Assembly: GCA_963640465.1 (NCBI GenBank)
Contig: CAVHYP010000031.1
Location: 1 to 30,430 of the forward strand
Source of the DNA: Colivivens sp963640465
GTDB lineage: Bacteria > Bacteroidota > Bacteroidia > Bacteroidales > Bacteroidaceae
Length of the DNA stretch: 30,430 nucleotides
Direction of reading: 5' to 3'
A model generated the notes under the pieces. The model searched no databases and was not told the origin of the DNA. It saw only the letters and a program-made list of their open reading frames with translations. Both the position numbers and the translations under genes were made by a program. Shown piece by piece: positions 7,268 to 15,186 of the stretch (positions are counted from its first letter, which is position 1; every line of letters begins with the position of its first letter).

Positions 7268-9313
7268 ATGAGGAAAATCAGAAGTGCATACATCGCCGTG
7301 TTGACTGTTGCCACATTGATTGCGGCAGCATGTGCCAATATTGGCTCGCCCGACGGTGGACCCTACGACGAAACTCCGCCAGTAATCGTCAACACCACAC
7401 CCAAGTATGGGGCTGCGAAGTCGAAAGCCACGAAGATTGTACTTGAGTTCGATGAGAACATAAAGATAGAGAATGCGTCGGAGAAGATCATCGTGTCGCC
7501 TCCGCAGATTGAACAGCCTGAAATCAGTGCGCTGGGCAAGAAAATCACCGTCCAATTGATCGACTCCGTAAAGCCCAATGTCACCTATACCATAGATTTT
7601 TCCGATGCCATCGAGGACAACAACGAAGGCAATCCGATGGGCGACTATGCCTTCACTTTTTCCACGGGCGATTCCATCGACACGATGCAGGTGTCGGGCT
7701 ATGTGCTCGATGCCAGCAATCTCGAGCCGGTGAAGGGAATCTATGTGGGACTCTATGAGGCAGCAGATTCCATTGCAGAGGAATTTCCCGATTCCGTGTT
7801 CAAGACAAAGCCGTTCGACCGCATCTCACGCACTGATAGCCGCGGACATTTCGTGGTGAAAGGTCTGAACCGTGGAAAGTACCGTGCTTATGCGCTGAAA
7901 GATCAGGACCAAAGCTATTCATACACACAGAAGAGCGAGATGCTGGCATTCAACGACAAGGTGATAAAGTCCACCTGCAAGCCCGACATACGCTACGACA
8001 CCATCTGGCACGACAGCATCCACTACGATTCCATCGTTCCCAAGAACTACACCCACTTCTATCCCGATGACATCGTGCTGTTGGCATTCACCGAAAAACT
8101 GACCGACCACTACTTCCTCAAGATGGAACGTCCAAACCTGCGTGAGTTCACGCTGTTCTACACCAGTCCTGCCAACGAACTGCCTACAATCAATGGCATC
8201 AACTTCAACTCCGACAATGCATTCGTGGTCGAGCCCAATCCGACGAACGACACAATCAAATACTGGATTCTCGATTCACTCATATATAATCTTGACACCC
8301 TCGTGTTCGACCTGTCCTATATGGCAACCGACTCGCTCGGCAAACTCGTACTGACTACAGACTCAGCCACCGAACTCATTTCGAAAGTGACCAAGGCGAA
8401 AGTCGACAAGCAGAAGCAACAGGCTTACGAAGAATGGGTCAAGGATTACAAGGATGAACTGAAGAAGAAGAAAAAGAAGAGACATGACGAAAAAGATGAT
8501 GAATCTGCCGACGGTGAAGTGGCAGAGGAGCTGAAGTCGAAGCGGAAGAAGAAATCAAAGGACGAAGACATCGAGATTCCGCCCATGCCAGAGGTATTCC
8601 TTGAGGTAAGAACATCGAATTCATCGATAAGTCCTGTACAGAATATGGATTTCTCCAGCCCCGAACCCATCGCTGCCATTGACACTGCGTTGTTCCATTT
8701 CCGTGAGAAGATAGATTCAGTGTATGTGAACTGCAATTTCAAGATACGAAAGCGCGATTATCCCCACAACACCTACCGTTTCTATGCAGAGTGGCAGCCG
8801 GGTCACGCCTACGAGATAACAGTAGACACCGGGGCCTTCGTGAGCGTGTACGGAAAACGCTCCGAGAGTTTCGTGAAACAAGTGAAAGTACGTTCAGCCG
8901 AATCGTTCGGTTCCGTGTTCATCAATCTCCATGGCGTCGACACTTGTGCAGTGGTGGAACTCCTCAATTCGTCCGACAAACCCGTTAAGAAGGTGAAGGT
9001 CAACGAAAAGACGAAAGCCGAATTCTACTACGTTGACCCAGGAACATACTATCTGCGCACATTTTGCGACAAGAACGGCAACGGTATTTGGGACACGGGT
9101 TCATACGATGCCCATCTCCAGGCAGAAGAAGTCTATTACTATCCCAGATCGTTCGTAGTGAGGGCAAACTGGGACATCAGCCAGGAATGGTGGCCCAAGG
9201 CTCTGCCGGTGATGAAGCAGAAACCGACAGCCATCACCAAGCAGAAGGCAGACAAAGAGAAAGACATCAGAAAGAAGAACGCAGACCGACTCAAAGAAAA
9301 GAACAAGAAATGA
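7268..9313 (+). CDS. Ig-like (SbsA/Big_5-type) domain lipoprotein
   Basis: The 681-residue protein starts with a lipoprotein signal peptide and lipobox LIAAAC (Cys22), so it should be anchored in the outer membrane or periplasm. Residues about 35-135 (TPPVIVNTTPKYGA through YAFTFSTGDSIDT) resemble the bacterial SbsA-type Ig-like domain. A carboxypeptidase-regulatory-like beta-sandwich may follow (VSGYVLDASNLEPVKGIYVGLYE). Residues about 390-440 form a very charged stretch rich in Lys and Glu/Asp, and the C-terminus is Lys-rich again. Function is unknown. Such proteins are widespread in Bacteroidales. Its stop overlaps the next start by 4 bp (ATGA), so it is translationally coupled to the DUF3108 protein, suggesting a joint envelope role. 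Confidence 0.85.
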   Translation: MRKIRSAYIAVLTVATLIAAACANIGSPDGGPYDETPPVIVNTTPKYGAAKSKATKIVLEFDENIKIENASEKIIVSPPQIEQPEISALGKKITVQLIDSVKPNVTYTIDFSDAIEDNNEGNPMGDYAFTFSTGDSIDTMQVSGYVLDASNLEPVKGIYVGLYEAADSIAEEFPDSVFKTKPFDRISRTDSRGHFVVKGLNRGKYRAYALKDQDQSYSYTQKSEMLAFNDKVIKSTCKPDIRYDTIWHDSIHYDSIVPKNYTHFYPDDIVLLAFTEKLTDHYFLKMERPNLREFTLFYTSPANELPTINGINFNSDNAFVVEPNPTNDTIKYWILDSLIYNLDTLVFDLSYMATDSLGKLVLTTDSATELISKVTKAKVDKQKQQAYEEWVKDYKDELKKKKKKRHDEKDDESADGEVAEELKSKRKKKSKDEDIEIPPMPEVFLEVRTSNSSISPVQNMDFSSPEPIAAIDTALFHFREKIDSVYVNCNFKIRKRDYPHNTYRFYAEWQPGHAYEITVDTGAFVSVYGKRSESFVKQVKVRSAESFGSVFINLHGVDTCAVVELLNSSDKPVKKVKVNEKTKAEFYYVDPGTYYLRTFCDKNGNGIWDTGSYDAHLQAEEVYYYPRSFVVRANWDISQEWWPKALPVMKQKPTAITKQKADKEKDIRKKNADRLKEKNKK

Positions 9314-10143
9314 CGAGACGTTTCACTCACCGCACGGCAACACGCACACTGATGGTGCTCCTGCTTATGTCGCTTGCGCTGACAGGCAATGCACAGTGCA
9401 AATACCCGAATACGGCATTCAAACCAGGCGAATCCCTTTTCTATGACCTCTATTTCAACTGGAAATTCATTTGGGTGAAAGTAGGTTCTACGCACTTCAG
9501 CGTCATTTCGTCCGACTACAAGGGAAAGAGTGCACTCCGCACCGATATCCTGTTCAAGAGCAACAAGAGGTCCGAAGCCATATTCCCCATGCGCGACACC
9601 CTGATAAGTTATTCCACTCCCGACCTCGAGCCGTTGTATTTCCGTAAGGGCGCATTTGAAGGAAAACGCTACACGGTCGACGAAGTGTGGTTCAGTTATG
9701 CCGACGGACAAACCGTCATGAAACAGCGCTATCGCTCGGCAGAAGGCGAATGGACCGACCGCAAGACCACCAGCGACGAATGTGTGAACGACATGCTCAA
9801 TATCCTGCTGATTTCGCGCTCCAAGGACTATTCCAAATGCACTAAAGGACAGCGCATCCACTTCAAGATGGTCACCGGCAAGCGGTTGAGCAACCAGATA
9901 CTGGTGTACAAGGGCAAAGAGAAATTCAAGGCAAACGACGGACACACCTATATGTGCCATGTGCTGTCGCTGCTTGATGACAAATCGAAGAAGAATGAGA
10001 AGGAACTGCTGAGGTTCTACATAACCGACGACAAGAACCATCTGCCCGTACGCATCGACTTCTATCTGAAATTTGGCATAGCTAAGGCGTTCTACTGCCG
10101 TGGCACGGGAATACGCAATGCCCTGACTTCACAGATAAAATAA
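9310..10143 (+). CDS. DUF3108 domain exported protein
   Basis: The 277-residue product has an N-terminal signal peptide (hydrophobic LMVLLLMSLALTGNAQ after a basic start) and a body typical of DUF3108: FKPGESLFYDLYFNWKFIWVKVGSTHF near the start, and FYITDDKNHLPVRIDFYLKFG towards the end. DUF3108 proteins are predicted periplasmic beta-rich proteins with no settled function. The ATG at 9310-9312 overlaps the preceding TGA (9311-9313), and using this start gives the signal peptide. Upstream in-frame codons run inside the previous gene and are not used. Only 43 nt separate it from rnhB. Confidence 0.86.
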   Translation: MTRRFTHRTATRTLMVLLLMSLALTGNAQCKYPNTAFKPGESLFYDLYFNWKFIWVKVGSTHFSVISSDYKGKSALRTDILFKSNKRSEAIFPMRDTLISYSTPDLEPLYFRKGAFEGKRYTVDEVWFSYADGQTVMKQRYRSAEGEWTDRKTTSDECVNDMLNILLISRSKDYSKCTKGQRIHFKMVTGKRLSNQILVYKGKEKFKANDGHTYMCHVLSLLDDKSKKNEKELLRFYITDDKNHLPVRIDFYLKFGIAKAFYCRGTGIRNALTSQIK

Positions 10144-10186
10144 TCATGCTTCAATGATACAATAACCATAAATTCATCCTTCTGTC

Positions 10187-10792
10187 ATGCTTCTACCTTA
10201 TTATAATGACACACTCATAGAAGCCGGTTGTGACGAGGCCGGACGTGGTTGCCTTGCCGGAAGCGTCTATGCAGCAGCCGTCATCTTCCCCAAAGACTAC
10301 CACAACGCTCGTCTGAACGACTCCAAGCAGTTGACAGCCCGACAGCGTTATACTTTGCGCGAGGAGATAGAGCGCGATGCCATTGCGTGGGCACTCGGAA
10401 TAGTGACCGCCCAAGAGATTGACCAAATGAATATCCTGAAGGCAAGCATCACCGCGATGCACCGGGCAATCAGTAAGTTGGGCGTACAGCCCGAGATGCT
10501 CATCATCGACGGCAACAGATTCTATCCCTACCACAATCTGCCCTACCATACGATAGTGAAAGGCGACGGCAAATACCTCTCCATTGCAGCAGCATCCATC
10601 CTTGCAAAGACCTATAGGGACGACTACATGAAGCAGCTCCATAAAGAATACCCCTACTATGGATGGGATCACAATGCCGGATACCCCACCAAGGAACATC
10701 GTGAAGGCATAGTTCAGTATGGGCTATCGCCCTACCACCGACTGTCTTTCAATCTCATGGGTGATGGTCAACTATCGTTCGACTTCAACTGA
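10187..10792 (+). CDS. rnhB: Ribonuclease HII
   Basis: RNase HII cuts the RNA strand of RNA-DNA hybrids and nicks at single ribonucleotides embedded in DNA, starting ribonucleotide excision repair. The 201-residue sequence has all expected motifs: GCDEAGRGCLAG with catalytic Asp16 and Glu17, NDSKQL, IIDGN with Asp108, and KGDGKYLSIAAASILAKTYRD with Asp145 completing the metal site. GYPTKEH follows. Length is normal. It is the last gene of the plus-strand run begun by the GH3 gene, and no promoter is visible in the 43-nt gap before it. No clear terminator follows. Confidence 0.97.
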   Translation: MLLPYYNDTLIEAGCDEAGRGCLAGSVYAAAVIFPKDYHNARLNDSKQLTARQRYTLREEIERDAIAWALGIVTAQEIDQMNILKASITAMHRAISKLGVQPEMLIIDGNRFYPYHNLPYHTIVKGDGKYLSIAAASILAKTYRDDYMKQLHKEYPYYGWDHNAGYPTKEHREGIVQYGLSPYHRLSFNLMGDGQLSFDFN

Positions 10793-10923
10793 TGGTGCGC
10801 AAGCCGTATGCTCCATCAAAGGTTGCTCGATATCACCCAGTGAAGACCCTGTTCAATATTGCCTCATAAGGGTGTGGAAATGTCACTTATTTCCGCTCGT
10901 AAAGCCTCTGAAAGCTTCGGGTA
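10793..10923. other. Intergenic stretch 3' of rnhB
   Basis: No gene, promoter or convincing terminator is seen between the rnhB stop and the inverted-repeat element that begins at 10924. Confidence 0.6.
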
Positions 10924-11090
10924 TGACAGTCGTGACAGTTATGACAGTAAAAAATAAGGCACCTATACTTTTGCCATTTCTTAGTTTATATAATATACAT
11001 AATTAATAATTAGATAGTTATACGATATAGGAGGGCAAGGCGTAAATCTAGGGGTACCTTAAAAATAACTGTCACAACTGTCACTGTCAC
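10924..11090. mobile_element. MITE-like element with long imperfect inverted repeats carrying TGACAGT arrays
   Basis: The left arm (10924-10975) has three TGACAGT copies at 10924, 10933 and 10942, a 9-nt period, followed by TAAGGCACC and TTTTGCC. The right arm (11039-11090), read on the minus strand, has TGACAGT copies ending at 11089, 11083 and 11074, then TAAGGTACCCCTA and GCC in the same order. The 63-bp centre is very AT-rich and has no ORF. Matching order on both arms supports one inverted-repeat element of about 167 bp. It may be a miniature transposable element or a symmetrical control site from a mobile element. No target-site duplication is obvious. Confidence 0.5.
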
Positions 11091-11510
11091 GCAAGATATG
11101 TTAATAAGATTCATAACATACTGAATGATAGTGATATATAAATGTTGATAAAATAAAATGCTATAACAGTTGCGTGCGACAAACAGCGATTTTCCGACAG
11201 TCTACCCCTGAAAAATGCCCTGTTTTCGTGGTTTTGCGCACGAATTTCGTGGGCTGAAACGCCGGTTTTTGCCATTTTAACACTCGTGTTTTTATGAATT
11301 TGCTCGCGGTTTTTGACTGGAAACTGCGTGGATTTAGCGGAAAACTGCGTGGAAACCACAATTAATGAAACGGAACTGTGATTGAATGATGGGATGAAAG
11401 AGATTGTAGACGGGAAAAATCGGGAAATGTTAAATCTGAAGTGCTTTACCATGTGGATATGGAGACAAGCATCGCGTTGTAAGAAACAAAAACCGGAAAA
11501 ATAGGCAACG
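11091..11510. other. Non-coding mobile-element debris
   Basis: No convincing gene is present. Visible structure includes the 13-bp dyad CACGAA-T-TTCGTG (11239-11251) and a near-direct repeat GGAAACTGCGTGG (11319-11331) / GGAAAACTGCGTGG (11339-11352). A short in-frame ATG stretch at 11427 runs to a stop at 11502-11504, just before the integrase-like fragment. The context suggests the leader of a decayed integrative element. Confidence 0.45.
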
Positions 11511-11744
11511 GTGAAGAATGCCGTGGAGCAATACCTTGCCTCGCTACACAAAAAGGACATTCTACTCTCGAAGATAGACTCCAACTTTGTCCGTGGCTAT
11601 CTCGCCTTTCTCGGCGATGGCTACATACAAAAGCATTGGAAGAAGGAAACGAAACCGATTTCCGATTCTACGAAGAAGGTGTACCAAACAAAGTTTGTCA
11701 CCATCCAGAACAAGGCCGTGCGTGAAGGAAAATTTCGGATTTAG
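11511..11744 (+). pseudogene. Tyrosine recombinase (integrase) fragment, SAM-like core-binding domain only
   Basis: The 77-codon frame from a GTG reads like the N-terminal SAM-like, DNA-core-binding domain of Bacteroidetes tyrosine recombinases: VEQYLASLHKKD, FVRGYLAFLGDGY, then STKKVYQTKFVTIQNKAVREGK. That last motif normally runs straight into an NPF-type junction and the catalytic domain. Here the frame stops right after the Gly-Lys, and no catalytic Arg-His-Arg-Tyr domain follows. An in-frame stop lies three codons upstream of the GTG, and the usual arm-binding domain is absent. The fragment abuts the IS66 remnant at 11748, so the 3' end was probably lost by deletion or insertion. Non-functional. 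Confidence 0.65.
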
Positions 11745-11747
11745 ATT

Positions 11748-12040
11748 TCATGTCGTTTGAACGTAACCAGTTCGTTTGTAACCATCCGAAGCAACGCATC
11801 CGAGCCACCTTGGTGGGGGGATTTCCTCCATTAGCAACATCAATTCATCCCATCGAATCGAGCGGAATCCGACTCCTTGACGAAGGAATATCTTCGGGTG
11901 AAAACGACCTTGCTCCAAACGTTTATAATACATCAAATAACCACTACGCTCTCAATGAAGCAGCTTCATGACCTTGCGGGTCTTAAAAATGTATACGCTT
12001 CCATCGTAACTATCCAAAAAACACCATGATACTCATGTTC
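11748..12040 (-). pseudogene. Decayed IS66-family orf2 (TnpB-like)
   Basis: Read on the minus strand, the sequence gives DGSVYIFKTRKVMKLLH, a TGA stop, ERSGYLMYYKRLEQGRF, then IRWDELMLLMEEIPPPR. This is the typical order of IS66 Orf2/TnpB (a small accessory protein of IS66 transposition), where the residue at the stop is normally Trp. TGG to TGA is therefore the likely inactivating change. Another in-frame stop lies upstream near 12035. The expected N-terminal half, orf1 and the orf3 transposase are all absent, and no IS66 terminal inverted repeats were recognised. The remnant ends beside the integrase fragment. Confidence 0.72.
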
Positions 12041-12096
12041 GAAAAGCATTCATATTTTTCATTCGTGTTTCGCAGAAATGCGCCTGCTTGCGCCCG

Positions 12097-12160
12097 TTTC
12101 CCTTGATTTTCATGCATATTTTTCAAAAAAATCTGCGACTATGCATCGCTTTGAGGGAAA
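12097..12160. terminator. Nested inverted repeats 3' of the GT2 gene (possible terminator)
   Basis: TTTCCCT (12097-12103) pairs with AGGGAAA (12154-12160). Inside, ATGCATA (12112-12118) pairs with TATGCAT (12140-12146) around an A/T-rich centre. The structure starts 12 nt beyond the GT2 stop on the minus strand, a fitting place for transcription to end. There is no clean U-tract, so the call is tentative. Confidence 0.35.
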
Positions 12161-12172
12161 TATACTTGATTC

Positions 12173-13096
12173 TCATGCTTCTTCTTTCACTACGTAATTG
12201 GGTCTGCCTTTGGTTTCCATGTAGATTCTGCCGATGTATTCGCCGAGGATGCCGATGGAGAGGAGCTGTACTCCGCCGAGGAAAAGGATGATGCTGACGA
12301 GGGTGGTGAATCCTTGTACGGGGTCGCCGATGAGGAGGGTCTTGCTGATGTAGAAGATGAGGAAGCAGAAGGAACCGAGAGCTATGATGGATCCGATGAT
12401 GGTGGCAAGGCGCAGGGGGGCGGTGGTGAACGATGTAATGCCGTCGAGTGCAAGGTTCATGAGACTCAAGAAGTTCCATTTGCTGTGACCTACGGATCGG
12501 TTGCCGCGGTCGAAGGTTATTTCTTTCTTGCGGAAACCTATCCAGCAAAAGAGCCCTTTGTTGTAGCGCTCGGTCTCGCGCAACTGCTTCATTGCATTGA
12601 TGCAAACCCGGTCGAGCAGACGGAAATCGCCTACGTTCTGAAGTATGTGGAAACGGGTGGCGCGGTCCATCAGTTTATAGAACAGCAGGGAGAATGCCCT
12701 ACGCAGCCAGGGCTCTTTCCCACGATCTTTTCTCCGGGCATAGACGTCCTGGAACCCGCCTTCCCAATACTCAATCATCTGCGGAATGAGGCTGGGCGGG
12801 TCCTGGAGGTCGGCGTCCATGATGATTACGCAGTCGCCAACCACTTTGTCGAGTCCTGCCAACAGGGCTTTCTCTTTCCCGAAATTGCGGGAGAGACTGA
12901 CGAAATGCACCTGCCGGTCGCTGGTCTGCATGGCTTTGATGAAAGGGAGCGTGTTGTCGGTGCTGCCGTCGTCCACGAACATGAGTTCCCATTCGTAACC
13001 CGACTGATCGTTCATCACCGCTTTGATGGACGGATAGATCAACGGGATTGATGCCTCTTCGTTGTAGCATGGGATGAGTATTGATATTTTCTTCAT
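12173..13096 (-). CDS. GT2 polyprenyl-phosphate glycosyltransferase (GtrB/DPM-like)
   Basis: The 307-residue protein has a GT-A catalytic domain: SILIPCYNEE at the N-terminus, VDDGSTDNT (residues 41-49), RNFGKEKALLAGL, the metal-binding DADLQDPP (94-101) and GDFRLLDR. Two hydrophobic spans in the last 80 residues (ATIIGSIIALGSFCFLIFYI and a second ending in GILGEYIGRIY) complete the layout of GtrB/ArnC/DPM1-like enzymes. These move a sugar from a nucleotide donor to undecaprenyl phosphate on the inner face of the membrane. The sugar cannot be predicted. It follows the GT-C-like membrane protein by 297 nt. A plausible pathway has this enzyme making the lipid-linked sugar that the GT-C protein transfers outside. 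No consensus promoter is seen in the gap. Confidence 0.93.
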   Translation of the reverse strand: MKKISILIPCYNEEASIPLIYPSIKAVMNDQSGYEWELMFVDDGSTDNTLPFIKAMQTSDRQVHFVSLSRNFGKEKALLAGLDKVVGDCVIIMDADLQDPPSLIPQMIEYWEGGFQDVYARRKDRGKEPWLRRAFSLLFYKLMDRATRFHILQNVGDFRLLDRVCINAMKQLRETERYNKGLFCWIGFRKKEITFDRGNRSVGHSKWNFLSLMNLALDGITSFTTAPLRLATIIGSIIALGSFCFLIFYISKTLLIGDPVQGFTTLVSIILFLGGVQLLSIGILGEYIGRIYMETKGRPNYVVKEEA

Positions 13097-13161
13097 TTTT
13101 GCGAAATGTTAAATCTTGTTATTCTTTATCTTCGTTTCTTCTTGATGAAAACCCTTTGGTC

Positions 13162-13289
13162 AGTCGGATTTTTTCGTGAAATATGGGCTGAAAATTTCTC
13201 TAGTCAGAGAAATTTATTTTTCCAGTCAGAAAAAATTTTTTTCATAGTCAGAGAAAAAATTTTCCCCAGTCAGAGGGATTTCAGCCCCA
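13162..13289. repeat. Four tandem 22-nt repeats forming hairpins with AGTC loops
   Basis: AGTCAG occurs at 13202, 13224, 13246 and 13268, an exact 22-nt period; an outlying AGTCGG lies at 13162. Flanks of each copy are self-complementary. In the first, AAATTTCTCT (13192-13201) and AGAGAAATTT (13206-13215) are perfect 10-bp arms around an AGTC loop. In the others the arms are A/T- or C/G-rich and only partly paired. GGGCTGAAA (13185-13193) and TTTCAGCCC (13279-13287) enclose the array as 9-bp inverted repeats. The array lies in the 299-bp gap between the GT-C-like and GT2 genes. The rest of that gap (13097-13161, 13290-13395) shows nothing else. Confidence 0.7.
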
Positions 13290-13395
13290 AATCCGGCCTA
13301 TCTGCGGATCTTGCCTTTCGTCTTCATTTTTCCGTCCATATTCGTTTCTTTTCTATCCTTATTGTCTTTGTATTTCTCTGCCTTCTGCCTTTTCC

Positions 13396-15186
13396 CTACT
13401 CAATGTCTGCATCGTTGGCATGTGCCATGCTTTCTGGCAGAAGAATCTGGTAGTGATTGTCTTCCCACACGACGTGGTAGCCGTAGCGGCGGATGAATCC
13501 GTGGATGATTTCGACTTTCGCGTTCTTATGGCTGAAGTTGTCGTTTGCATCGGTGCTGTCCCAGTAGGGGTCGGGCTTGGTGAAGTCGATGATTTGCGTC
13601 TTTTCCCTTACCAGCACTGGGCACACTTTGCTCCTCGCCTCTGCCCGCTGAAGGTGAAGGCGCATGGAGGCTGTGTCGAACGACCATGGCCAGGGGTTGT
13701 ACATGTAGGGGCGTGTGTGGGTGATGTAGTGGATGGTGGGGCTGCTCTGGAAACAGAACAGATAGTCGCCCGGACTTACGTATTTCTTGAGTTCTTCGAG
13801 CAGGTGCATGGTGGCTTCTGCATACGATTTCTTCGTCAGCGTGTTGGTGCGCACATTCTGTATTCTGTAGATTTTCTCCAGCCGCGAACCTTCGTCGAAG
13901 TAGGCACTGTTCATGATGTGCCAGCCATTCTTGAGGAAGAAGACTGAGATGAAGGCTGAGATGGCGATGAATCCGATATGGCTGAATGCAGTTTTCTTTG
14001 TCTTCAGTTGGCTGACTGCAAGTCCGATGCTCAGCGGTGTTGCCATCCAGATAGCATTCTCGCCCATGTTGTTTATCCCGAAATCGCTGCCGTAGGGTAA
14101 CGTATAGAGGATGAGCAAGGCTATCAGAATGAGGTAAACTCGATTGCGGTCCTTGCACTGGAAATAGATCGAGGGGAAGAGAACCAGACTGATGAAGGAA
14201 TAGAGGAAGAGCATATTGTCGAAGAATCTGACGAGGATGAAGGCTTGCAGGGCAAAGAGTGCGATGCCAAGCATCACTGCCACGCTCCGCAGCTTCATGT
14301 GCCGACGGCTAATGACGATGCTTGCAAGTGTCGGCAAAAGTCCAATCTTCAGCATATCCTTGATAATCTGCATGTACGATTGTAGGTAAACACAGATCAT
14401 ACTGCCCAAATTGTGTGAACTGTCGGCTGACGTTGCGGCTGACATGCCTGTGCTCAGATTGTCGATGAAGATTGACAGATGACCGAATGCTGCCATCAAT
14501 CCCACTTCAACTGCTATGCCTCCCAGCAGTCCCAGCAATGCGAAACCAAGCAACTTGAGAGTCTGCCTGCCGTTGTGCGTATATATATAATAAGGTATTA
14601 GCAGAGCGAGGAGGATGAGTTGTGTGAGGTTTGGAATTCTTGAGAATACGTTCATTGCAAGCAGGATGCCTACCATGAGCATGAACCGGCATGAACTTTT
14701 GCGCAGCGCACTGAACAGGCAATAGGCTGCTGCCGCGGACAGAAGCACGGTCACGCTGCTGTGGTCGAACACCATCACGCCATAGTCGTGGGCTGCCACC
14801 ACGAGCAGGAATCCGAGGAATATGGCAGTGTAGCTCACGTAGTTGCGCAGCAGACGATAGATTACGACCCATGTGCAGAGCATGAAGAGGACGTTGAGCA
14901 GTCGGAATCCGAACATTCCCATCCAGCCGAACAGCATTTCCCATATGCCTCCAATCCACAGCGGATTGTAGAAGAGGAACATGTATTTCACACTCTCCGG
15001 CTCCTGGAAAATCTGTTGATAACCGGTGAGCGACCAACCTTCGTCTGCCATGCAGAATCCCTGCACGCCAAGCAAAGCTTCAATGATGAAAAGCGTGATG
15101 AGCATGGTGGCAAGTCCCGGACTTTCCTCTGCCTTGCGATGGTTCGGCTTGAACCTTTGCATGAAACAATCCAGTTGTCCGGTCAT
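13396..15186 (-). CDS. Polytopic membrane protein, probable GT-C-type glycosyltransferase
   Basis: This 596-residue protein has roughly eleven or twelve hydrophobic spans over its first 430 residues. A soluble C-terminal part of about 160 residues follows (from SAYFDEGSRLEK; contains PGDYLFCFQSSPTIHYITHTRPYMYNPW). The first extracytoplasmic loop carries an acidic pair (ADEGW, Asp48-Glu49), as expected for the metal/catalytic loop of GT-C enzymes such as ArnT and PMT, which take a sugar from a polyprenyl-phosphate carrier. Family assignment rests on topology and this motif, so a specific substrate is not claimed. Its ATG overlaps the TGA of the GH2 gene (15183-15186, ATGA), which implies translational coupling. 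A GtrB-like GT2 lies downstream and could supply the donor. Confidence 0.8.
   Translation of the reverse strand: MTGQLDCFMQRFKPNHRKAEESPGLATMLITLFIIEALLGVQGFCMADEGWSLTGYQQIFQEPESVKYMFLFYNPLWIGGIWEMLFGWMGMFGFRLLNVLFMLCTWVVIYRLLRNYVSYTAIFLGFLLVVAAHDYGVMVFDHSSVTVLLSAAAAYCLFSALRKSSCRFMLMVGILLAMNVFSRIPNLTQLILLALLIPYYIYTHNGRQTLKLLGFALLGLLGGIAVEVGLMAAFGHLSIFIDNLSTGMSAATSADSSHNLGSMICVYLQSYMQIIKDMLKIGLLPTLASIVISRRHMKLRSVAVMLGIALFALQAFILVRFFDNMLFLYSFISLVLFPSIYFQCKDRNRVYLILIALLILYTLPYGSDFGINNMGENAIWMATPLSIGLAVSQLKTKKTAFSHIGFIAISAFISVFFLKNGWHIMNSAYFDEGSRLEKIYRIQNVRTNTLTKKSYAEATMHLLEELKKYVSPGDYLFCFQSSPTIHYITHTRPYMYNPWPWSFDTASMRLHLQRAEARSKVCPVLVREKTQIIDFTKPDPYWDSTDANDNFSHKNAKVEIIHGFIRRYGYHVVWEDNHYQILLPESMAHANDADIE

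Noticed and set aside
9139..10041. 300-codon minus-strand frame opposite the DUF3108 gene
   Set aside because: It is antisense to a family member with a signal peptide and coupled start; its translation has no recognisable domain.
11111..11584. 157-codon minus-strand frame in the mobile debris
   Set aside because: It overlaps the integrase fragment on the other strand, is low in complexity and resembles no family.
11750..11971. 73-codon plus-strand frame as a gene
   Set aside because: It is antisense to the recognisable IS66 orf2 remnant and has no domain of its own.
12314..13051. 245-codon plus-strand frame opposite the GT2 gene
   Set aside because: The GT2 strand has intact catalytic motifs; the opposite frame is a compositional shadow.
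13202..13289. Possible CRISPR array
   Set aside because: A 22-nt period without spacers and with only a 6-nt constant core does not fit CRISPR.
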